Shown here one piece after another: positions 47,736-59,034 of a DNA stretch of 64,000 bases. The notes under the pieces were generated by a model. That model had not been told where the DNA came from. It made no database searches and saw only the letters and a program-made list of their open reading frames with translations. The stretch covers positions 930,001-994,000 of the forward strand of contig JAUFSD010000020.1 in the NCBI GenBank assembly GCA_033030425.1, read 5' to 3'. Each line of letters opens with the position of its first letter. Position 1 is the first letter of the stretch. The DNA comes from Verpa conica. Its lineage: Eukaryota; Ascomycota; Pezizomycetes; Pezizales; Morchellaceae. Position numbers and translations under genes: made by a program.

Positions 47736-49888
47736 GGTGATGATTGTCGATGATATTTTTTTGAACTTGAAGAATTAGTAAAAAGTCGGAAGTGTCGGTA
47801 TGACAAGAGGGTATACTTACAAGACGCAGAAAAATCTGTAATTGTGTAGAGAATGAAGTGAGGGCGTTGGAAGGACTATATTTATCGTTTTTTAGTTTTT
47901 AGGTTTATGATGGTGGACATTGAACAAGAAGAAACTCTTGCACTTGATAGCCGGTTAGTGTATATTCGGGTCTATATTTATCGATGGAATACGAAGGTCT
48001 TGGTAGGGGGTCTCTCCAATCAAGGATTACATCAATCGTTTGATGTCTATATCGTACGATCATGTATGTGGCATTACCGTAGAGGAACTAAAATCCAGGT
48101 GCCCTACTGAGGCCGGCCGACTGACCAACTTAAATGAGTTGACAAGCGAAATTCATTTACAGTATCTCCATGTTCCGTATAATCGCCGTGGGACCCCCCT
48201 CATACACCTAAAGCGCGGTGGAGGAGATATCGTCCAAGACGAAGATTTATGACAGTAAAGATGGGTTAGGGTTATTCCAAGCAACACCCCCAATCCCGGG
48301 ACATCCGATTTGTCTAGTTGAACGACCCTCCACCTTTAAACCACTCATGCGGAGAATGAAAGAGCAGGATCCCTACGTTGTAATAGACCTAAGCGGCATC
48401 TGCTACCTTTGTTATTTTTTAGCAATGGCAATACGTAATAGTGGTAGTTTGTAAAGAGCGACCAGCGTTCCGTGCAACCCGCCGTTTCCAAAGATCTACA
48501 GAAATGTTCGTATTCATATGCAGGGAATCAGACCTTGATGAATATCCATCAATGACCATCCATGCATCCTAGACCAATTTGAAATATAGATGTAATTATC
48601 GAGTTGAATCGTGGATATTTTTACTGTTATCTTTGATAGTTGGCTCCTAGTGACCATTTATGATAGAAGTGTAGAATCTATAACTAGTCTAATCCCTAAC
48701 TCCAAGCACACTCGTGACTAACAGCATTAGTGTAGATAAGCCAAGACTTACTCAACCTTGTCCGGACATTCATCTGAATTGTAGAATTACAAGAAAAATA
48801 TCATCTATGTGAGACATTGGTGAGTTTGTGGTAGGCATTCTTTTAATATCATTAAGAATTCAAATTGTGTTACGCGCCGAAGGTGCTTAGACCTCCATTT
48901 CCCAAATAAGATTCAATCTGTGGTAATAGTAAGTACACACGCTGTAGGAATTGCTTGAGGATAGACAGTCGAGTAATACAGTTAATAATGTAGGGGTTGG
49001 GTGGCTCTAGGATCTGATATAATTTTTCACAAGGAGTATCCATCACGTAATAATACCGGCAGTGCCTTTGACCTAACAGTCTAAGCTCTACATCTTCACA
49101 GTATTGACGCTACGACTATCGGTAGATAAGTACTTCATGGGAATTCTTTTGCTCTTTGTACTATAGGAAATTTACCCGAGAAATGGACCTCCTTATGCAT
49201 GGTCATATTCACTCACCTAGTTCTGAGTGCGGTTTGGGCCATGTAGTTTACTCGTATTACATTGTAATAAGAGTAATGCGGGGGTATGAGCAACGCCGGT
49301 AACTATGGGGGGATTTTTCTGAAACATATAAATCTAACACCTCTTTCCCGCCAGTGTAGCGTAGGGCGCATTTCCGCAAAATAAAGACGGGGAGATGTGT
49401 TCGGCTCGGCCACCGTCGAAGGGTTCTAAATTAGTCCTAAAAATGTATCCGAGCCGATCTGCACTTCCGGGTTGCATTCAGCCACGGTTCTCTCTCGTAT
49501 CGGCAGGTAGGGTCTTAAACCGCTAAGGTAGCCGACAGCAGGTTGCCCCGGGACCGTAGAATGTAAAGTTTCTTAGTGGATGTCATTTAGCTCTAGCGCG
49601 GGATAACACTTCAATGGCCGAAATCTGGATATGGGGGTTCGGCCTTGGCGTGCTGGACAATATGTACAAACATCTCCCTTCTCCGGTAGTCATGTGAGCA
49701 ATGCATATTTTCTCTACAAAGCACTGCTAAACTAACACAAACCCAAGCTTTAGTGGTAGCTTACACTTGGGTGGTGATAATAAATTTATAGCACCTACAC
49801 CATCAACGCATAGAGGGACTTAGCCGGTAGTGTCGATGGTCACCTAGTAGAGTCCCGAAACACCGTACAACGAGTCAGCTATTATTTA

Positions 49889-49940
49889 ATTAAGATTGTA
49901 CCAGTTGAGAAGCCTTTCTATCAACTGGTACAGTCTTAAT
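49889..49940. repeat. 20-bp inverted repeat with 12-nt loop
   Basis: The arms at 49889-49908 and 49921-49940 match at 19 of 20 positions, and the exception can form a G:U pair in RNA. The surrounding sequence is AT-rich, so a small foldback remnant is possible. Confidence 0.75.
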
Positions 49941-50084
49941 GGGTATTTTCATATATGTTATTGCGTGGCCTGATGAAATCGGTTATTAAAGTAACTGATG
50001 GCTCTGGATATATATAACCCTAACCCATAGGAGTTTACAGATAAATTTATCACGAGAACCCATCACGTGCATTACATTGGCTCT

Positions 50085-50185
50085 GACCTTGGCGCCAGTG
50101 TCATACAAGAAATCACTTGAATGTAGCTAGATCATTATCTTTATACAATTGTCAATGTAAACTTATACGCCACTGTTTATCGTAT
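50085..50185. repeat. dispersed repeat, copy B
   Basis: Same-orientation partner of 27395-27500; the shared blocks AATGTAGCTAGA and TTTATACAATT keep their spacing. Confidence 0.65.
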
Positions 50186-52777
50186 GTGTATGAGCTTATA
50201 AAATTAATCATAAATACATAGAGCCCGGAAGCCAAGTTATTCGACAATCCAAAATAATCACCACAAGCAATCATAATAAAAGCACAGCAAAATAAAGAAA
50301 AAACAACGAACAAAACAGAACACCATTGGGGGGCTCCTGATTTTTTGGGGTCCCCCTCTTGTATGTCTTCCAACATCACCCTCGAAACTCATCCTAACTC
50401 ATTATTTCCACTTTCGGTTCCTTCCACTCTCCCTGACAGCTCGTTTCTTCTTCATCTTGGACTCATTCTACAGTGTGCTTCTAGGTCCAGTATTTTGGGT
50501 CCTTTGGGTACAGAACCGTATCTAACGAGAGGGGTTCGTCTAATTCCACATCGATAATGTTTTGTCTCGTCTTAATGAAGGGGCATTATATGATCGCATG
50601 TTGGACTAACTCTTCTGGGTGTCCGCCCATGAGAGTTTATGTTCCTTGACGGTTCATGCCCGGTATTTGGTCGACCGATACCATCGCCAAGAGAGACTCG
50701 ACTGGTTCAATTCTCTCTTATATACTATAAAAGAGTATAACTCCATTGTTGTCATATATCATGCTGCTAACCATCAAAAGATACAGTGAATCTTAACACA
50801 GGACCGAGCGACCTACGAACCCGTAACCCGTGCATTTCTAGGCTTTAACAGTCATAGGACACAGGAGTCAAGGACTAGGCGGACTATGACACATCGTCGG
50901 TCCAGCTCGGGCCACTGTAGGACCCCGACTATTCCCAACTATGGGGAAACCGTCCATATAAAGTAAACAAAGAGCCCTTTTGCACAGTCAGGATATTTTA
51001 ACAGTATAAGACAAATATAATCTTCTGGAGTAGCAATGGCACTGATAAATGAAATCCAAAAAATGTAGAGTCCGGATCCAACCATACAAAACCCCACCCT
51101 TCCGCTAATCAAGCCGTAAATCAACCAACCGCTATCCAGTTAGATGTTAGCGACCATAAAACCTCAACCTCTAGAGCCCCACGTACTTACCTCCATTCTG
51201 AAGGATACAAATCACCTTCTGATTTCCAACCCAAAGGGAATTCTCCAGCGGCGTTACTCCATTGGAGTCCTTCAAGCAAGGGTCCGACCCACCACTTATC
51301 AGGGTCTCCACCATCATTGTATTGTCCTGCTTTACCGCGACACCCAATGGTAACTCTCCGCCTTCTGATGGAACATTAACATCTCCCCCGAGGTTTATCA
51401 GAGTCCTCAACATCTCAATATTACCTGCTCTGACAGCTAAATCCAAGGGTGTGTTCCCTTGATTGTCCCTTGAGTTTACGTTTACACCTTGTTGAACTAA
51501 AAATTCCACTATACATTCTTTGCCACTCTTTATAGCTGAGTGCAAAATCGAATCTCCGTTCTGGCCTCTCCAGCCTAAGTTGGGCCCACGCAAGCTTAGC
51601 TCAACAGCCGCTTTGACTAGGGACTCCTTCGTTTCGGGATCATCAGCAATGTCCAATGGGGTTTGTCCGCTGAAATTCCGACAAAATATATCCGCTCCAT
51701 TCATTACTAGGAATTTTGCGATCGGTGCATTACGGGCGTAATGTAAGGGTGTGTTTCCAGTAGAATCTTCCGCATTAATGTTCGCCCCCTTCTTCACAAG
51801 AGCTTCACAAATCTCTACCGTGTAGGCGTAGTGTAGTGGAGCACCCCCATCCTTGTCCCGCTTGTTCACGTTATCGCATAGTTGTACCAAGTAAAGCATT
51901 GCTTCTAGCTTGGACTCCACTACCGCAGCTCCGCCAAGACCCCCGGTACCCCTGCTGAGATGCAGCATCAGGACTTCCTCTTTTTCTACTACAGATTCCA
52001 CTATAGCCATCGCTCTTGCATTGTCACCAAAAGAATACTCCAAAGGAGTCTTGTTGTCCTCATCGGGCGCTCGATTTGCCTTTACCGCGTTCCTCACCAA
52101 AGTTCGCAACAAATCTATAGGCCCGCTCCATACTACAGAGTGCAATATATTTCCATATTCCGTCTCGACTGTGATATCAGCGCCATGGTCTACCAAATAA
52201 TAGACAATCCCCCAGTGTCCGGCTATACCGGCGAATGAAAGTGCGGTACATCCATCATTGTCCCGCTTTTCTATATCGGCTCCGCTATCCACGAGGAACG
52301 ATACGGCCAGGGTTACCCCAAAGTAACACATAGCCTGCAGCGGAGACACATCAGATAGATCCTCCAACCACCAATCGTTGTCAGTACTCAGAAGAAGAAG
52401 AAAATTGAAATTCGAGAGGTTGGTTGTACAGTAGCTGAGAAGGAGCTTTTTCGTGATAGGTAGGAGAGATCCGCTCTGTTTCAGGTGGTACACCCAATGT
52501 TTAAAACAATACTCAAGAAATGGTTGCAACCCAGAAGGGTATCTACTACTCCAATCCTCAGGGTCCATTAAATGATAATTCTCGGCAGCAGCAGCATGTA
52601 TAAACCCTTCTAGAGTAGCGAACATTAAACATGACTGGGCTAAACAACCGTGCGCATGGTCTAGTGGAGTATAGAAGATATTATGGTGCGTCGAATTTCC
52701 CATCGTATCCGGTTGCGTGAAGAAGTCTTTGACTGACTGATGAATCAAACGAACAGTTGCAGCTCCTCCGACCACTA

Positions 52778-52806
52778 ACGTATGCGACGTGGTAATGCCA
52801 TACGAC
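52778..52806 (+). repeat. left terminal inverted repeat of the pogo-type element
   Basis: Begins ACGTATGCGACG; pairs with 54948-54976. It lies directly after the TA at 52776-52777. Confidence 0.85.
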
Positions 52807-52898
52807 CGGGTAATGCAATAGGTAATCTTGGCAGCCACCTCATAGTGCAGCGAAGCACAGAGAGTTCATGACAACGTCACACCTCACCAAATACTACA

Positions 52899-54755
52899 AT
52901 GCCAGTTCTAAAGAATCGCCAGGAGATAGAGTCTAAAGAGCAGCTAATAAAAGAGGCATTGGATAACTACCATGCTGGGAAGTTTTCAAGTGTCAGTGCC
53001 GCTGCCAGACACTACAGCATCTCGATATATACTCTCAACAGAAGAGTAAATGGAGTCAAGTCAAGGTCAGAGTCACACGCAAACCAACAGCTGCTTACGC
53101 CAGAGCAGGAGGAAGCAATAGTTCGCTTGTGTCTAAAGTTGGATGGTTGGGGGAATCCTTTGAAGCTTCCATATGTACGGGCCCTAGCAGTACATCTTCA
53201 GCCAAATCATAAAATGCCAGGCAAACACTGGATAAGCCGGTTTCTGGACCGCCACCCAGTTCTGGCAAGCAAGATAGCGACTCGAATAGATAGACAGAGA
53301 GCTACTGCAGATAATCCTAAGATTCTTTCTTACTTTTTTCAGCTGGTATGTCTAATAAAGTTAAATCTTCCTGTAATGTATCTGACAATAGAGTTTCTAG
53401 CTTGCCAAAGTAGTTAAAGATTATAAAATCAAAGCTCACAATATCTGGAATATTGATGAGAAAGGTTTTATGCAAGGAAGAGCAAATAAGTGTCGAGTGA
53501 TTACTCAAAGAGGACGGAAAAACCCAAGGTTGATACAAGATGGCGATCGGGAAATGATCACAGTTATAGATGGAGTATCTGCAGGTGGTATAGTATTACA
53601 GCCTATGATAATCTATAAAGGCAAAAGCCACAGTACTGGCTGGTATACCTATGTATCAGAAGATGAACCTGCTGTCTTTGCCTACTCGGATAAGGGTTGG
53701 ACAGATAATGAGCTTGGTGTGGAATACCTACAACAAGTATTTGAGCCTGGGACTGCAGATATGTATGTTACGCATACTGGTTTAGTCTATAGTATTGTTA
53801 CTGATATTACTAGTGCTGGTGGAGATACTAGGCTACTTATACTCGATGGACATGCTTCCCATACTAGTGCAGAGTTCCTTATATATGCTCTTGAGCATAA
53901 TATTATTGTGTTGTGTCTTCCATCACATACAAGCCATATACTACAACCTCTTGATGTTGGGCTCTTTTCACAGCTGCAGCGCTACTATACTGATGAGTTG
54001 GACGATTGGACTGGCCATGGCCTTTGTACAGTTCAAAAGAGCGAGTTCTTTAAGTATATACCATGATCCTGAGTTATCCCAAGTTACTAATATATAGTAG
54101 GCTTTTAATATCAGCAAGAAAGCGTATATATGCTACAACTGCTATTAAAAAAGCGTTTGCAACAACCGGAATATGGCCTCTTAACTCCAGGAAGGTTTTG
54201 GATGCTCCAGAGCGTAGTCTACCATCGAGCCAGGAATCCTCCCATAATACTGCACTTCCATCTACGCCAAAAAAACCACGACAAGCCAGCCGCTTAGCAT
54301 GTGAACTGCAGGAGCTTCTTAAAACAAGCTCTATCACTGCATCATCTTCTCGGCCTCTCAGTTCTGGTATTTCCAAATTAACAAAGTTTGCACTCCAAAC
54401 AGCTGCAGATCTCGAAGTGGAGGCTTTTAGGCATCAACAGTTGAGGAAACAGGTTTCAAATAAGGCTTCTAAAGCTTGTTTGGACCGGCGGGTACTTACT
54501 AGAGCTCGTGTGATTACCCATAAAGATGTTCTGCGCCTCAGAAATGAGAGAGATGCAAAAGATAAGGCCAAAGTGACTAAGCAAGGAAAATACACCAGGA
54601 GAAGGAAACAAGCCACCAGGGATATTTTGAGCGAGAGTTCTGTATCCAGTGATGGTAATGATAACGGTGAGACCTTGGAGAGTAGTTCTGTAGTATCTGA
54701 GAATAGTGTTCACCTTGATATTGAAGACTGTATCGTTGTAGGTGGGGGGAGATAG
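52899..54755 (+). CDS. Pogo-type transposase (HTH_psq, CENP-B-type HTH, DDE_1), about 585 aa
   Basis: Model join(52899..53345,53401..54053,54098..54755). Intron 1 is 55 nt (donor GTATGT, acceptor CTAG, phase 0) and intron 2 is 44 nt (donor GTATAT, branch CTAAT, phase 2). Without them the frame breaks. The N-terminus has a psq-type helix-turn-helix (SVSAAARHYSIS) and a CENP-B-like HTH (GKHWISRFLDRHP). The catalytic triad is visible as NIDEKG, LILDGHASH and LQPLDVG, the DDD arrangement of pogo elements. A 51-nt piece (53762-53812) has intron ends and a branch point but is in frame without a stop; the transposase core would be more typical without it. The C-terminus is Lys/Arg-rich, then Ser/acidic. 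It would cut and paste at TA sites in the nucleus. Confidence 0.88.
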
Positions 54756-54947
54756 GTTCTAAAACTGGGCTTTATAAAATTTACTTCACTATTATTAGTC
54801 TTATATAGATCTATATCTATTTTGTATGGTCCCTACGATTGTCTCTACAGCCTCAAACTTATATCTATTACCTATGTACCTAACCTTTTTGCTCCTGTGC
54901 TGGTACAAGGTTGGTTGCCATGTGAGGTGGGCCTTTTGCGTTTCTGC

Positions 54948-54976
54948 GTCGCATGGCGTTACCCCATCCCTTACGT
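54948..54976 (-). repeat. right terminal inverted repeat of the pogo-type element
   Basis: Read on the minus strand it begins ACGTAAGGGATG and pairs with 52778-52806. The TA at 54977-54978 follows. Confidence 0.85.
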
Positions 54977-57883
54977 TACATCGGGTTCCTCTCTTGACTC
55001 AGGCTCCGAATCTCCAAGATCTCCCTCAACCTCTACAAGTAGTCCACACCGCTCCAACAGCTCATGTCTGAGATTATGAGACTTGTATTGCTCAAGGTCC
55101 CCGATGCTATATGGGATTGTTGAATCGTCTGAAGTAGCTTCAGAAATAGCCAGCGCTGTATTAAGCTCGTCTAATGTCATCGGGCTAGCGGCGTACACGA
55201 TCCACATCAACATTGCTTTTGCCCTACTGTGATCATCGGATGGTATCTTTGCTAGGGTATTATCATAGTATCCATATAAATCTCGTGGGAGTGTTTTATA
55301 TCGATTTCGGATACTCGCATCGGTAAAGTCTCTGCTGAGGTCTTTGATGACAAGTGCAACCCAAAGAAACATTCCCCTTGCTTCTTTATTCAAGAAATCA
55401 GCTACTTCGCGCTTCACTTCGTCAGAAATCCCTTTCTTGAAAGACTTGTCCAGTCTCTGGTTTATATAATTTGATATATCGCTGCCATTGGTACCTTCGT
55501 GGATAGGTATTGTAGGAAACGCCCCTAGGAAGGACTTAAGATTATTATAAGGCCTGCTGCTAATAATCAGTCGAGAACGACACTCAGGATTACTAGAGTA
55601 TAGTTCGATAAGTCTATCTAGAAGGTCGCTTCGTGAGTATTCCATTCCTTCATCTTCATCCTGACACTCATCGAGTGCATCGATAAGGCAACACACCGAT
55701 CCGGCAGCGGGGTCACAAGCTATATCGCGAAAGATACGCCAGAGGGTATTAAATGACCAGGTTTTTGGTTCTCCTGGTTTGAATTGTTCGAAGTCGTGCA
55801 TGATATGTTGAAAGAACATAGTGTTCCATTGGAGTAGTTGGTGTACTAGAGATCTCAAAACAGCAATTGCTGTGCGCTGTGTTGCGATTTTATCATCACA
55901 GAAAAAACAGACGGTTGGGGACGTTTCCTTGAGTTCGTTCAGCAGAAAGTGCATCACAACGGTCTTCCCTGTTCCAGGGTTACCGGAGATCCACAGCAGC
56001 TTCGGTTTATTATTTGCCGAGTGCCAATCTTTGAAGGTTTTGTCGTTGAGGAGCCACTGACAAGTTCCTGGATGGGCCTTTGCCCGGGTAGGCAGTCGTA
56101 CACTGGGATCGTTATTTTCTGACACAAGCGAACGTAGGCACTCTTTTTGTTGCTCCGTTGCTTCCCCTAATATGTACCAAGGAATATTCAGTCTACCACT
56201 AAATGTTCCATCGCCTAGTCTCGCAGCTACACTTCGGGGACGTACCTATATATCTCACTCCAGAGCCTCGTTTGTGCGGTGCGCAGACGACAAGTTCCAT
56301 TATCTTGAGTTTGACGATTTGGTAGTTCGGTTCTGAACTATTACCGTATCTTACCATGGATTGATGATCGGCATCTAGGGCGGTTCCAGTATTGGCCGGC
56401 GGATGTAAAGCCGACTCAGAGGGTACCATGAGCATTGGAGTACCTGACCTTTGCCAACATTCTGTTTCTGGGTCCAACTAACAAATGTTAGAAATCCGGT
56501 GAATGTCAGACGTTAGGAGAAAGATAATATACCTTGACTGTAGGTGTATTCTTCAGTTCGTAGTAGCACACAATCTTCGTCGCTTGCGACTTGGAATACC
56601 GGCAAAACTCTTTGTCCAGGAGGTCCAAGAACTGAGACCTGCCGCATAAATCTTCGACTAGGCGTGAGTTTGGTTGTCCTTTTACCATTCCCATCAAGTG
56701 ACCACTCCCGAGACCCTTATTCGGAACACCGAAAAATAAAACCCCATGGCAAGATCTTAATATATCACCCCCGGTATTATCGCTCTGGTAGTCGGCTTCT
56801 CTCAGTGCCTAGGGTAGTTAGCACGGGAACAAAATTCTTATGTGGGACCTATACTGGTGACCTTTTTAATGACTAAACCACCGAAGCTATGGCCGATAAA
56901 GATAATAGGTCGATTCCGTTCCTTATTGATGTCAATATATAAACTAGTAATAACCTAAGTGAGTGATATTAGAGAAGACCTACACCTGGCTTAAGCCTTG
57001 TACCAACAAGGAGTTCGAGAAATTGCTTTGAAATATCGCCGACCGACGCATTGGACAAGCTATCTGATAGCGTCGTATCATATCCATACGTGAGGACTCT
57101 AGCGTGATAGCCTGCATGTTCCAAATCGCCGGGTATGAAGTCTCGTAACCACATCTCAGGGCCCTGCCGGGACCTCCACGAGCCGAATGCATGACCTCCG
57201 AGTCCAGTGACGGCTATAATACTGTAAACCAAAATTAGCTATTCCCGAAGGACCGGTGAATGTAGACTGTCCCTTGAAATCAAATTAGTGTCTGAAATTG
57301 ATGATGCAATCTTGATCTTCAACACAGCAATATCAACAGTCTTTTATTGCACCTTCAATGACAGCAACTAGTTTCGTTCCAAGTAGTAAGGAATTTCAAC
57401 ATACTCCACAGACGGATGTGATGGATTGTTGAGGGGCGTAAATCCTCTGAAATGAGAGTCGGCAATGACGCTGAAGCTCGTTTCACCATCCCCCAACTCG
57501 ATATTTACCCATCCGGGATCGAGTGTACAAGGCTCAAGATCTATCGGGATCCTCCGGAATGTAACCGTTGCAACTTGGTAGCGGTCTGAGTCCGTAGAAG
57601 ATGATGACGGGGCTAAGGATAAGGTGTAGATGTTGTCGACACGCGCACGTTTTGCGGGGTTCGTAGTATGATCTGTATTGACAGTTAAGCATTGCAACAG
57701 CTTAGTAAGTGTCTCGGCTGTTGTGGATGACGGGATATTTGAAATTCTCAGGGTAAGTTTGTTCATTTCGTGATGCTGTGAAGGTCGGGTATTCGGGGTA
57801 GAGGACTGATTGTTTCTGGCGGGGCCCCCGGCGGTCTACTTCGTCTTTGTTTTGCGTGGGCAAGGCTCCGGATAAGGTGGCTG

Positions 57884-59034
57884 TAAAGGGTTTCACCGAG
57901 ATCCCGATCAGTACCAGGATCCCGATCACCTGAGACATTTTTCGCTCTTTACAACCATACATACAATAATAATAAAAGAATATATATAAAATAGATATAA
58001 AGTGACATCAGGGAGTTCATATAAATGGTCTTTAGGGGACTAGGCAGCCCCCCCATACCCTAGGCACCAATAGGAGGCTAGTTTAGGGGCCTAAAAAAGG
58101 CCCGGTTTTAGAGGTTTTTAGACCATGCTATTATAAAAAGTGGAACCAGGTGATAGGTAATGCCCAAGTAGGTCAATAAAGTATCAGAGATTACAGATAT
58201 ATAGTTAGAGAGTGCACTCTGAGCATGGGGGGGTATGGGTAATACCCCTTCATGTGGTATACCTCCTCAAAGTCCAAAAAATAGCGATTTTTTACCCATT
58301 TTAGAGGGGGTATGGCCCAGAAGGTGATATATAACCACCTTATAGAACAAGCTATACTTATTAGAAGTATTATCTATAGCCTATAGAATGATAAATATGT
58401 AATCTAGGAGTCACTAGGGTGTAAGAGTAGCCTGCTATCACCTAGTATTTTATTACCCATACAAAAAAAACCCGGATTTTGACCAATATGCTATACTGCA
58501 GGAACTAATGCTGTTATAGCCTCATAGAATAAAGTTTAGACTCACTATATCTCCTAGAGAGGTATCCTATATATTACAGGTCATATACTAAAGCTATTAT
58601 ATATCACTCCCTGGGCCATATCCCTCTAAAATGGGTAAAAAATCGCTATTTTTTGGACTTTGAGGAGGTATACCACATGAAGGGGTATTACCCATACCCC
58701 CCCATGCTCAGAGCGCACTCTCTAACTATATATCTGTAATCTCTGATACTTTATTGACCTACTTGGGCATTACCTATCACCTGGTTCCACTTTTTATAAT
58801 AGCATGGTCTAAAAACCTCTAAAACCGGGCCTTTTTTAGGCCCCTAAACTAGCCTCCCATTGGCACCCAGGGCTTATAGACTTCCTAACTAGCTAAAAAC
58901 CACCTAAATTATTTGTCTAATAATTATCATATTTACTTCTGTCTCTCTTAGTTTATATGGGGGGCCCTCAGAGCGAAAAATGTCTCAGGTGATCGGGATC
59001 CTGGTACTGATCGGGATCTCTGTGAAACCCTTTA
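57884..59034. repeat. Large palindromic (foldback-like) element, 1.15 kb
   Basis: Two nested pairs of inverted arms share one centre. The outer arms, 57884-57948 and 58970-59034, match at 64 of 65 positions. The inner arms, 58061-58320 and 58611-58870, are 260 nt each and close to 97% identical. The centre (58321-58610) and the segments between inner and outer arms are unique and AT-rich. No transposase is present. It sits 118 bp upstream of the ATG of the interrupted NLR, so one outer arm lies in or near that gene's promoter. A foldback/MITE-type transposon is the simplest reading. Confidence 0.85.

Larger units (their letters stand above)
47736..51170. other. gene-free stretch between the cysteine-rich peptide gene and the third NLR
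   Basis: No convincing gene. It contains the 5' leader and probable leader intron of the peptide gene, telomere-like motifs near 48263 and 50019, a hairpin at 49889-49940 and dispersed repeat copy B at 50085-50185. Two minus-strand frames (50152-50379 and 50939-51124) look membrane-like, but only because the DNA is pyrimidine/AT-biased. Confidence 0.5.
52778..54976 (+). mobile_element. Complete pogo-class (Tc1/mariner superfamily) transposon, 2199 bp
   Basis: Imperfect terminal inverted repeats start ACGTA at both ends (23 of 29 bp identical, with the shared GGTAA.GCCAT block). They are flanked by a TA duplication at 52776-52777 and 54977-54978, the target preference of this superfamily. The element carries one spliced transposase gene in the plus direction, opposite to the NLR it sits in. 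The intact catalytic residues and the host frame being open on both sides of the insertion suggest a recent, possibly mobile copy. Confidence 0.9.
51171..57766 (-). pseudogene. SesB-lipase-NACHT-ankyrin NLR gene interrupted by a pogo transposon
   Basis: Exons on the minus strand: 57405..57766, 56984..57221, 56862..56921, 56533..56808, 56246..56477, then a last exon 56166 down to 51171 into which 52778-54976 has inserted. All junctions agree in phase. Leaving out the element and one TA gives 3963 nt, 1320 codons plus stop, open throughout. Exon 1 (about 120 aa) looks RRM-like (LRISNIP; VATVTF). Exons 2-5 hold an alpha/beta-hydrolase domain with AVTGLGG, nucleophile motif GHSFGG and GVLFFGVPNKG, as in SesB-like effectors. 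The NACHT domain follows, with Walker A GNPGTGKT and Walker B LIDALDEC, then RLIHQSVKDFF and about nine ankyrin repeats. Exon 3 uses a poor donor (GTCACC). In the present DNA the frame reads a few residues into the element and stops, so a lipase-NACHT fragment without repeats could be made. Confidence 0.85.

Noticed and set aside
49300..49560. rRNA-like words (GTAACTATG near 49302, CTAAGGTAGCC near 49525)
   Set aside because: In large-subunit rRNA these words lie close together; here they are about 220 bp apart and nothing else in the area resembles rRNA.
50152..51124. Short membrane-like minus-strand frames (50152-50379, 50939-51124)
   Set aside because: Hydrophobicity comes from pyrimidine/AT-biased DNA; no ATG context, and similar frames occur in other AT-rich gaps (9534-9764, 14697-14918, 36842-37048).
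57702..57962. Minus-strand frame beginning MSQVIGILVLIGIS upstream of the NLR
   Set aside because: It overlaps the NLR start in another frame, and its opening part is duplicated in the inverted arm at 58980, so it is better explained by the palindrome than as a gene.
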